56,372 nt of DNA from Bacteroidales bacterium (lineage in GTDB: Bacteria; Bacteroidota; Bacteroidia; Bacteroidales; UBA1715): positions 1-56,372 of the forward strand of contig JAQICB010000015.1 in assembly GCA_027858745.1 (NCBI GenBank), written 5' to 3'. A program made the position numbers and the translations under genes. The notes below the pieces were generated by a model. That model did not search any database, was not told the DNA's origin, and worked only from the letters and a program-made list of their open reading frames with translations. Below, piece by piece: positions 50,410 to 56,372 of the stretch. The stretch's first letter is position 1. Every line of letters begins with the position of its first letter.

Positions 50410-51399
50410 ATGATAGATCTTTCTGTAACATATGCCGGTTTAACACTCAAAAATCCAATAATTGTTGGAAGTTGTGGCTTAACAAATTCTGTGGAAAGTT
50501 TGAAAAAACTTGAATCTAACGGTGCTGCTGCGGTTGTTTTGAAATCAATTTTTGAAGAGCAGATTTTACATCAAACTGATTTTGAAATTACTGAAGCTCA
50601 AAAAAATGAATTCTTGTATACTCAATATTCTGAATCAATCGATTATATTGACCAATATATGAAAGAGGATACGGTTACTTCTTATTTGAAGTTAATCAAA
50701 GATGCAAAAAAAGAATTATTGATACCGGTTATTGCAAGTATTAACTGTGTGTCAAATTACGAATGGTCTCGTTTTGCAAAACGTGTGGAAGATGCCGGAG
50801 CTGATGCTATCGAATTAAATGTTTTTTTGCACCCGTCTGATGATTCTGATGTAGATTTTGAACAGTCATATCTCGATATTATTTCAAAAGTTTCTCAAGA
50901 AGTGTCTATTCCGGTTACCTTAAAAATGACTCATTCTTTTACTAAATTATCTCAAACAATTCAAAAAATATCTCAAACAGATTTACAAGGATTGGTATTG
51001 TTTAATCGCTTTTATATTCCGGATGTTGATATTGAAACTCTTCAAGTTACCCCAAAACATCCGTATAGCGATCCTCATGATTATACTTTGCCTATGCAGT
51101 GGATTGGTTTGAATTCTAAAAAGGTTTCATGTGATTTGGCTGCTTCTACCGGAATTCATTCGGCAGAGTCATTAATCAAACAGTTACTTGTTGGAGCAAG
51201 TGCAGTACAGTTAGTTTCTGCTCTATATTTGAACGGACCCGAATATATTCAAACAATACTTAAAGGTTTAGAAGAGTGGATGAATAGCAAAGGATACAAT
51301 TATGTTAACCAATTTAAAGGCAAATTGGCTACTGACAATAAATATCCGGCTACATTCGAGCGTATTCAGTTTATGAAGTATTTTAGTCAAATTAAATAG
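50410..51399 (+). CDS. Dihydroorotate dehydrogenase-like (PreA-type) FMN protein
   Basis: A 329-residue TIM-barrel flavoprotein that starts MIDLSVTYAGLTLKNPIIVGSCGL, as in class 1 DHODs and the catalytic part of dihydropyrimidine dehydrogenase PreA. VIASINCVS, DAIELNVFLHP, PVTLKMTHSF with the FMN-binding Lys, and STGIHSAESLIKQLLVGASAVQLVSAL with the phosphate-binding Gly-rich loop are visible. It lacks the C-terminal ferredoxin domain of PreA. The usual catalytic Cys or Ser loop is not clear, so the substrate is uncertain. Being 6 bp after nfnB, it may form a three-subunit complex with Nfn or use its electrons. A terminator follows. Confidence 0.87.
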   Translation: MIDLSVTYAGLTLKNPIIVGSCGLTNSVESLKKLESNGAAAVVLKSIFEEQILHQTDFEITEAQKNEFLYTQYSESIDYIDQYMKEDTVTSYLKLIKDAKKELLIPVIASINCVSNYEWSRFAKRVEDAGADAIELNVFLHPSDDSDVDFEQSYLDIISKVSQEVSIPVTLKMTHSFTKLSQTIQKISQTDLQGLVLFNRFYIPDVDIETLQVTPKHPYSDPHDYTLPMQWIGLNSKKVSCDLAASTGIHSAESLIKQLLVGASAVQLVSALYLNGPEYIQTILKGLEEWMNSKGYNYVNQFKGKLATDNKYPATFERIQFMKYFSQIK

Positions 51400-51472
51400 T
51401 CTGCTTTCGAGTTTATCGTAAACTCCTCTTTTGTTTGATTAATCTAAAAGGGGGCTGATATAATTATATATA

Positions 51473-51512
51473 ACACGAAATTGATATTGTATATCATTTT
51501 CGTGTTTTTTTT
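51473..51512 (+). terminator. Rho-independent terminator of the nfn operon
   Basis: A 15-bp stem with one mismatch, 51473-51487 with 51491-51505, has a 3-nt loop and an eight-T tail. It is the strongest terminator in the right half of the window. Confidence 0.9.
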
Positions 51513-51540
51513 AGTTTTACGACTAAGCTTATGCATTGGT

Positions 51541-51625
51541 ATCCGCATGTGAATAAACTGAGCTAGCCCACAAGTTGCGTCCCATTAGACTTGCGGATGC
51601 GAAGGTGGAACGTAGAGGAGTGTGG
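51541..51625. other. Possible structured RNA or remnant in a GC-richer island
   Basis: ATCCGCA (51541-51547) can pair with TGCGGAT (51592-51598). TGCGTCC (51576-51582) can pair with GGATGCG (51595-51601), with one or two GU pairs; the two share the same 3' strand. CCACA (51568-51572) and TGTGG (51621-51625) could close an outer stem. No known RNA family is recognised and the strand is unknown. Confidence 0.3.
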
Positions 51626-51681
51626 TAATCTTCGAAAATAATGTTGAATCCATTAGAAGTCGCACACAGTGATGAGTTTTC

Positions 51682-51773
51682 CGCTTATAAACAGGCATCT
51701 TCAGTTCAAAAATAATTTAAAACAAGCCGTTATTATTTCATTTTTTTTGATTGAAACTCACTATTTATAAGCG
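51682..51773. repeat. 10-bp perfect inverted repeat spanning 92 bp
   Basis: CGCTTATAAA at 51682-51691 is the reverse complement of TTTATAAGCG at 51764-51773. The 72-bp interior is AT-rich and carries no gene. It resembles the ends of a very short miniature element but has no visible target duplication. Confidence 0.35.
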
Positions 51774-51901
51774 TTCTGAACCCGAAAAATTATATCGAAA
51801 TTAGGTTGGAAAGAGCCGAAATCTGTTTGAGCACATGAGTTCATCGGATGAAGAAATCGTATCGAATTCCTGAAAGATGGTTTTTTTGCCTAAAAATTTA
51901 A

Positions 51902-51909
51902 TATATTTG
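51902..51909 (+). promoter_or_regulatory. Candidate -7 promoter element
   Basis: TATATTTG fits TAnnTTTG and lies 23 bp before the ATG at 51933. It argues against the in-frame GTG at 51915, which is too close to the expected transcription start. Confidence 0.45.
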
Positions 51910-51932
51910 CGAAAGTGAAATATACAGTAAGT

Positions 51933-52298
51933 ATGAGGTATTTGTTTTTATTATTTTTGCTTGTATCAATTTCTTCCTCTGCTCAAATAGGTGAGTGTAT
52001 GGAGAAATTTCGTGAAGGTTCATTTTCGTATATTGCCGATGGGCAAAAAGTATATGTTGAGAGAACACACCGACGTCAAATTGAAACCATGAATAAGGGG
52101 CAAACGAAAGTGATTTTGAAAGTTGATTGGAAAAGTGAGACCGAATATGACTTAATCGTCCGCAAAACAAAAGGACTTCCGGGCACACATAAAGGTGAGA
52201 TTGTTACCGTTTCGGTTATCGCATGTGATGAGAATACATACGAAATTGAAGCCGTTTCGGGTGATGTGAAACGGCGAACACGCTTTGTGAAAGAATAA
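51933..52298 (+). CDS. Small secreted protein, function unknown
   Basis: A 121-residue exported protein with signal peptide MRYLFLLFLLVSISSSAQ, cleaved after Gln18. The mature part is a small beta-rich domain: SFSYIADGQKVYVERTHRRQIE, KVDWKSETEYDLIVRK, GEIVTVSVIACDENTYEIEA. It contains two mature-part Cys residues, one just after cleavage. I recognise no named family, though similar short secreted Bacteroidetes proteins with a central DWK-x-E-YDL strand pattern exist. I preferred the ATG at 51933 over the GTG at 51915, because the signal sequence is cleaner and the -7 box at 51902 is better placed. It appears monocistronic. Confidence 0.75.
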   Translation: MRYLFLLFLLVSISSSAQIGECMEKFREGSFSYIADGQKVYVERTHRRQIETMNKGQTKVILKVDWKSETEYDLIVRKTKGLPGTHKGEIVTVSVIACDENTYEIEAVSGDVKRRTRFVKE

Positions 52299-52669
52299 TA
52301 TTTCGTGTTGGAGAAAACTAAAACATTTGTATTTTTTTTTGATAAAAATGCTTAATGAATAAAGCTTCCCACCTTGTAACTTAGTAAAGTCTGTCTATAA
52401 AGTGCTGTGTCTGATTAAGTATGTTCGGTTTCGAGACTTTCATAACAGAAACACAGAAAAAAAATAGTTTTAGCGCAAGCACTAACTATCTGTGGAAAAT
52501 AAAAAAACATGATACACATCATTTTTTTATATATTGAAATGTTGTTAACTTTCGATGTATTTTGTGTGCGAGAGTTTTTTCTATTATAAAAAAAAACTGT
52601 AAATTTCGCTCAATTTTTTCATGTACATTTATGATATTTTATTAATATAACAAATTAAAAAAAGAACGT
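52299..52669. other. Regulatory intergenic region before oadG
   Basis: This 371-bp gap holds no gene I can see. It contains an imperfect hairpin around 52408-52456 (CTGTGTCTG with CAGAAACACAG) and the 14-bp palindrome at 52509. A near -7 match, TATTTTG, lies at 52558-52564 and another, TACATTTA, at 52623-52630. Confidence 0.55.
52509..52522. promoter_or_regulatory. Palindrome ATGATACACATCAT, candidate FNR/CRP-family site before oadG
   Basis: Its reverse complement ATGATGTGTATCAT differs from the hppA site at 45214 by one base, and the match extends to GT on one side. It lies 147 bp before the oadG ATG and 35 bp before the -7-like TATTTTG at 52558. Confidence 0.55.
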
Positions 52670-52915
52670 ATGGAGCAAGCATTGATGCTTTTATTGGTAG
52701 GGATGATAACAGTGTTTATAACCTTAATAATGGTAACCGTAGTTGGAAACCTTATTATAGTTATTGTAAACAAATTCTTTCCCGAAACGGTTAAAACCGT
52801 TGCGAAAAGTCATTTTTCTTCAGCAATTGGATCAAACAAGTTAGCCGCAATAGTTTCGGCAGTTGATATTGCAACACAAGGAAAAGGTAAAGTCGTAGAT
52901 ATTCAAAAAAAATAA
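52670..52915 (+). CDS. oadG: Na+-pump decarboxylase gamma subunit (OadG family)
   Basis: An 81-residue membrane protein with one N-terminal helix (about residues 4-34: MLLLVGMITVFITLIMVTVVG) and a soluble C-terminal tail. OadG-type subunits hold the biotin-carrying alpha subunit to the membrane beta subunit and help assemble the decarboxylase. The MEQALMLLLVGMITVF start is typical. The tail lacks the Pro-rich, His-ended zinc-binding segment of Klebsiella and Vibrio OadG. The oadA-like gene starts 38 bp downstream. Expression probably depends on the promoter region containing the 52509 palindrome. Confidence 0.88.
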   Translation: MEQALMLLLVGMITVFITLIMVTVVGNLIIVIVNKFFPETVKTVAKSHFSSAIGSNKLAAIVSAVDIATQGKGKVVDIQKK

Positions 52916-52953
52916 ATATAAATAAGCAAATAGTATAATTTAAATAAAATAAT

Positions 52954-54828
52954 ATGGGAAAAGAAATCAAGTTTTCGTTAGTATACCGTGACATGTGGCA
53001 AAGTGCCGGAAAATATATGCCGCGAGTTGATCAATTAGTGAGAATAGCTCCGGAAATTATAGATATGGGCTGTTTTGCTCGTGTAGAAACTAACGGGGGA
53101 GGTTTTGAACAAATAAATTTGTTGATTGGAGAAAATCCAAATATAGCCGTGCGTGAATGGACAAAACCATTTAATGAAGCAGGTATACAAACACATATGT
53201 TAGACAGATCGTTGAATGGTCTTCGTATGAGTCCGGTACCTGCAGATGTACGTAAATTATTTTATAAAGTTAAAAAAGCTCAAGGAGTTGATATTACACG
53301 TTGTTTTGGTGGATTAAATGATCCAAGAAATATAATTGACTCAATTAAATATGCGAAAGAAGCAGGAGTTATTGCTCAAGCAACTCTTTCATTAACTGTA
53401 TCGGAAGTTCATACAGTAGAGTACTATTGTAATTTAGCTGATGAACTTATTGCAAATGGTGCAGATGAGATTTGTCTGAAAGACATGGCCGGTATAGGTC
53501 GTCCGGTTTCTCTTGGGAAAATTGTCGCACATATTAAAAAGAATAACCCTGATTTAATTGTTCAATATCATGGTCAAACAGGTCCTGGTTTTACTCCGGC
53601 TTCTATTTTAGAAGTAGCAAAAGCAGGTTGTGATATTATTGATGTTGGTATGGAGCCTCTTTCTTGGGGAACAGGTCATGCTGACGTAATTATGGTTCGT
53701 GAAATGTTAAAAGATGCAGGTTTTAAAGTGCCTGATATTAACATGAAAGCATATATGCGTGCTCGTGCTCTAACGCAAGAATTTATGGATGATTTCTTGG
53801 GATATTTTATTCCTGAATCAAATCGTCGTCTTCAATCATTGTTAATTGCACCGGGATTGCCTGGTGGTATGATGGGTAGTTTGATGAATGACCTTTCTTC
53901 TAACTTATCAAGTATTAATAAATCATTAGTTAAAAAAGGAAAATCTGAAATAACAATTGATGAATTATTAATTCAATTATTTGACGAAGTTGCATATGTA
54001 TGGCCACGTGTTGGGTACCCACCACTTGTTACGCCATTTTCTCAGTATGTGAAAAATCTAGCTTTATTTAATATTATGCAAGTTGCCAAAGGCGGTGAGC
54101 GTTGGTCTATGATTGCGGATAATATTTGGGATATGATTCTGGGTAAAGCCGGAAAATTACCGGGTGAAGTTGCTCCTGAAATTAAAAAATTAGCGAAAGA
54201 ACAAGGTCGTGAATTCTTTACGGGTTCTCCTCAGGAATTATATCCTGATAAATTGGATGAGTTCCGAAAAGAAATGAAGGAAAATAATTGGGATTTCGGT
54301 AAAGATGATGAAGAATTATTTGAATTGGCTATGCACCCTGAGCAATATAGAGCTCTTCGTTCGGGAAAAGCAAAAGAGGCATTCGAAGCTGAATTGGCTG
54401 CTAAAAAAGCAGAAGTAGCTCAGAAAAATGCTCCTGCTGCACCTGCTAAACAAGAAGGAACGTTTGAGCCAAAAACATTACAAGTTGATGTGAATGGTGA
54501 AAAATTCGTTGTAAATGTAAGTTACGGCGATGCTGTGCCTGTTTCATCTGCTCCGGCACCTGCTCAAAATGCTGCTCCTGCTGCTCCAAGTGGAGATACA
54601 AAGGAGATTATTGCACCAATTTCAGGTAAATTCTTTTTAACGAAAGATTCTTCACAAACTCCGGTTAAAGTTGGCGACACAATCAAAGAAGGACAAATAA
54701 TTGGGTATATTGAAGCTATGAAGGTATTCAATACTATTACCGCTGATTATGCCGGAAAAGTTGTTGAAATTTGCTTCAATCCGGGTGAGGAAATTGATGA
54801 GGATGACGTAATAATTCGAGTTCAATAA
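52954..54828 (+). CDS. oadA: Biotin-dependent decarboxylase alpha subunit (OadA/PycB-like), divergent
   Basis: A 624-residue protein with an N-terminal carboxyltransferase barrel, a middle conserved carboxylase domain and a C-terminal biotinyl domain, joined by an Ala/Pro-rich linker near 487-550. Biotin is attached to Lys590 in EAMKVF. YRDMWQS (11-17) keeps the Asp and Gln of the usual RDxxQS, and KDMAG has Lys176. The metal-binding HxH, however, is QYH (204-206), so the first His is Gln. It should take CO2 from oxaloacetate, or less likely another acid, and pass it to biotin, with OadB pumping Na+. A terminator hairpin separates it from oadB. Substrate is inferred from the oadG-oadA-oadB arrangement. 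Confidence 0.88.
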   Translation: MGKEIKFSLVYRDMWQSAGKYMPRVDQLVRIAPEIIDMGCFARVETNGGGFEQINLLIGENPNIAVREWTKPFNEAGIQTHMLDRSLNGLRMSPVPADVRKLFYKVKKAQGVDITRCFGGLNDPRNIIDSIKYAKEAGVIAQATLSLTVSEVHTVEYYCNLADELIANGADEICLKDMAGIGRPVSLGKIVAHIKKNNPDLIVQYHGQTGPGFTPASILEVAKAGCDIIDVGMEPLSWGTGHADVIMVREMLKDAGFKVPDINMKAYMRARALTQEFMDDFLGYFIPESNRRLQSLLIAPGLPGGMMGSLMNDLSSNLSSINKSLVKKGKSEITIDELLIQLFDEVAYVWPRVGYPPLVTPFSQYVKNLALFNIMQVAKGGERWSMIADNIWDMILGKAGKLPGEVAPEIKKLAKEQGREFFTGSPQELYPDKLDEFRKEMKENNWDFGKDDEELFELAMHPEQYRALRSGKAKEAFEAELAAKKAEVAQKNAPAAPAKQEGTFEPKTLQVDVNGEKFVVNVSYGDAVPVSSAPAPAQNAAPAAPSGDTKEIIAPISGKFFLTKDSSQTPVKVGDTIKEGQIIGYIEAMKVFNTITADYAGKVVEICFNPGEEIDEDDVIIRVQ

Positions 54829-54850
54829 ATAGTCTCAACTTAATAATATA

Positions 54851-54878
54851 AACGCCGATATTTTTCGGCGTTTTTTTA
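54851..54878 (+). terminator. Hairpin terminator between oadA and oadB
   Basis: AACGCCGA (54851-54858) pairs with TCGGCGTT (54865-54872) around a 6-nt loop, followed by a T-run to 54877. It lies inside the 72-bp gap between two genes of one complex, so it may act as an attenuator. Confidence 0.85.
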
Positions 54879-54900
54879 ATTTTTTGTTTAAAAAAATAAT

Positions 54901-56184
54901 ATGGAGATATTAGAGAAACTTTACGAAATGACAGCAATTGGTAATTTAATTGCCGATCCGCAAACATTAATTATGTATGCTATTGGATTTTTGTTGTTAT
55001 ATTTAGGAATTGTTAAAAGATATGAGCCCTTGTTGTTAGTGCCAATCGCATTTGGTGTGATTTTGGCAAATTTCCCTCTCGGACAAATGGGGGTAGTTCC
55101 TGCTCATTACATTAAAGATTTATTTTTAGATATGGATATTGACGTTTTCAATACTTTTAGTTCGGAAAAACAAGATGAATTGTTGAAAAATAGTCACTAC
55201 ATGAATCTGTATGAAATTGCTCATGAGTATGGTATCATGAATTTTCTATACTATTCATTGCTTAAAACAGGTCTGTTACCACCTCTCATCTTTTTGGGTG
55301 TTGGTGCAATGACTGATTTTGGTCCTATGTTGCGGAATCTTAAATTAGCATTGTTTGGTGCAGCTGCTCAACTTGGTATTTTTACAGTATTAATCGTTGC
55401 AATGGCAAGTGGTCAGTTCGATATTAAGGAGGCTTCTTCTCTTGCTATTATTGGTGGTGCCGATGGTCCAACTGCAATTTTTACAACCATTAAATTAGCA
55501 CCACACTTACTCGGGCCGATTGCAATTGCTGCGTATTCTTATATGGCTTTAGTGCCGGTTATTATTCCTTTTATCGTGAAACTTACGTGTAATGAAAATG
55601 AGCTGAAAATTAATATGAAAGAAATGGATAAAAAATATCCTGCTAAGCTTAAAATTAAGAATCAGCGTGCGGTGAAAATTGCATTTCCAATTGTTTTAGG
55701 TACCGTTATTATTATTTTGGTGCCATCTTCTGCTCCGTTATTGGGTATGTTATTGTTTGGTAACTTAATTAAAGAAATAGGTGCTGATACGCAACGATTG
55801 ACTATAGCTGCTACCGATTATATTATGAATCCGGCGACTATTATTCTTGGATTGACGGTTGGTGCAACTATGACGACAGATGTTTTCTTAGATCTTACAA
55901 CCTTATTGATTATTGTTGGTGGATTTTTTGCTTTTGCTATCTCAGTTGCTGGTGGTGTGTATGCAGTTAAATTGTATAATTTATTTGCAACTAAAAAAAT
56001 TAATCCACTGATTGGAGCTACCGGCTTAAGTGCCGTACCAATGGCTTCTCGTGTTGCAAATGAAATATCCACAAAATATGATTCAAAAAATCATGTTCTT
56101 CAATATTGTATGTCGAGTAATGTGTCGGGGGTAATTGGCTCCGCTGTTGCTGCCGGTGTACTTATTGGTTTTGTCGGAGGATAA
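54901..56184 (+). CDS. oadB: Na+-transporting decarboxylase beta subunit
   Basis: A 427-residue inner-membrane protein with about 11 hydrophobic segments, which moves Na+ out of the cell as carboxybiotin is decarboxylated. The family signature IIGGADGPTAIFTTIKLAP near residue 182 includes the Asp needed for Na+ and decarboxylation. PAYSYMAL-like (IAAYSYMALVPVIIP) and SAVPMASRVANEISTKYD and MSSNVSGVIGSAVAAGV near the end are also typical of OadB/MmdB/GcdB. Without the alpha subunit it cannot be told which acid is used. It starts 72 bp after oadA across a terminator hairpin, and another strong terminator follows. Confidence 0.95.
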   Translation: MEILEKLYEMTAIGNLIADPQTLIMYAIGFLLLYLGIVKRYEPLLLVPIAFGVILANFPLGQMGVVPAHYIKDLFLDMDIDVFNTFSSEKQDELLKNSHYMNLYEIAHEYGIMNFLYYSLLKTGLLPPLIFLGVGAMTDFGPMLRNLKLALFGAAAQLGIFTVLIVAMASGQFDIKEASSLAIIGGADGPTAIFTTIKLAPHLLGPIAIAAYSYMALVPVIIPFIVKLTCNENELKINMKEMDKKYPAKLKIKNQRAVKIAFPIVLGTVIIILVPSSAPLLGMLLFGNLIKEIGADTQRLTIAATDYIMNPATIILGLTVGATMTTDVFLDLTTLLIIVGGFFAFAISVAGGVYAVKLYNLFATKKINPLIGATGLSAVPMASRVANEISTKYDSKNHVLQYCMSSNVSGVIGSAVAAGVLIGFVGG

Positions 56185-56210
56185 TGTTTCTAATTTAAAA
56201 TAATATATTA

Positions 56211-56249
56211 AGCCCTGAACTTATAAAATGTTTCAGGGCTTTTTTTTTG
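56211..56249 (+). terminator. Rho-independent terminator after oadB
   Basis: AGCCCTGAA (56211-56219) pairs with TTCAGGGCT (56232-56240) around a 12-nt loop, followed by a run of T residues. Confidence 0.9.
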
Positions 56250-56372
56250 TATGAAAACAGTTTTTCTGCGTTAAATTATTTCACAATAGCTCGCTATTAT
56301 TCAATAATTTGCCTTGATAAACAGTTTTTTATATCAACCGAGGACAAAGGACGAGCTTAGCGGAGCTAATCT

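Larger units (their letters stand above)
51400..51932. other. Long intergenic region with terminator, GC-richer island and inverted repeat
   Basis: This gap of 533 bp starts with the terminator of the nfn operon (51473-51512). It then holds a GC-richer island (about 51540-51625) able to fold in two ways, and a 10-bp inverted repeat at 51682-51691 and 51764-51773. A candidate promoter lies at 51902-51909. I see no protein-coding gene; an RNA gene or a decayed mobile element remnant is possible. Confidence 0.55.

Noticed and set aside
56287-56368. Imperfect inverted repeat TAGCTCGCT / AGCGGAGCTA at the window end
   Set aside because: It has a bulge and is cut off by the window edge, so nothing can be concluded.

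Overview
This window reads as ordinary chromosome from an anaerobic member of the Bacteroidetes, most likely class Bacteroidia. The DNA is AT-rich. Start codons have no obvious Shine-Dalgarno sequences. Many genes are preceded by the Bacteroidetes -7 promoter element TAnnTTTG. Several large secreted proteins end in type IX secretion (T9SS)-like C-terminal domains. The anaerobic signature is strong: class III ribonucleotide reductase with its activase, an Nfn-type ferredoxin:NAD(P) transhydrogenase, a biotin-dependent Na+-pump decarboxylase (oadG-oadA-oadB) and a membrane pyrophosphatase. I see no rRNA, tRNA, CRISPR array, prophage or intact insertion sequence.

Layout. 0.1-5.5 kb (minus): a three-gene set of an HEYRH metalloprotease-like/propeller/barrel protein, an MsbA-like ABC exporter and a lipoprotein. 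5.8-9.6 kb (plus): deoC, an MTA/SAH-deaminase-type amidohydrolase, a family 2 glycosyltransferase and a ferredoxin-nitroreductase. 9.8-20.8 kb: three giant secreted proteins, namely a PPC/GLUG-repeat protein (plus) and, in one minus-strand unit, a CotH-kinase/lamin-tail protein and a shorter lamin-tail paralogue. 21.1-25.3 kb (plus): a LolA-like protein, two FtsX-type permeases and a LolD-like ATPase. 25.3-28.0 kb (minus): FKBP lipoprotein, NrnA-like DHH phosphoesterase, tcdA. 28.3-34.5 kb (plus): MFS transporter, small membrane protein, mutL, two rhomboids and an EEP-family hydrolase. 34.7-36.6 kb: a PKD/BspA-LRR secreted protein. 36.7-40.3 kb: a cobalamin riboswitch followed by nrdD, a corrinoid adenosyltransferase and nrdG. 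40.7-44.9 kb (minus): a very low-complexity SPOR-like protein and a calcium-binding-repeat outer-membrane barrel protein. 45.4-56.2 kb (plus): hppA, a 67-aa protein, nfnA-nfnB-preA-like, a small secreted protein and oadG-oadA-oadB.

How the genes work together. The right-hand third is an energy-conservation neighbourhood. Pyrophosphatase and decarboxylase both build cation gradients, and Nfn balances NADH, NADPH and reduced ferredoxin. A 14-bp palindrome, ATGATGYGTATCAT, lies 130-147 bp before both hppA and oadG, so the two pumps may be co-regulated. The cobalamin riboswitch ties B12-independent deoxynucleotide synthesis and corrinoid adenosylation to B12 supply. I found no clearly new multi-gene system. 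The best leads are regulatory: the shared pump palindrome, a tandem TTGAATTCAA operator before a nearly leaderless deoC, and the riboswitch-nrdD-cobO-nrdG arrangement. Protein leads are a carboxyltransferase with a replaced metal ligand and an uncharacterised low-complexity/SPOR protein.
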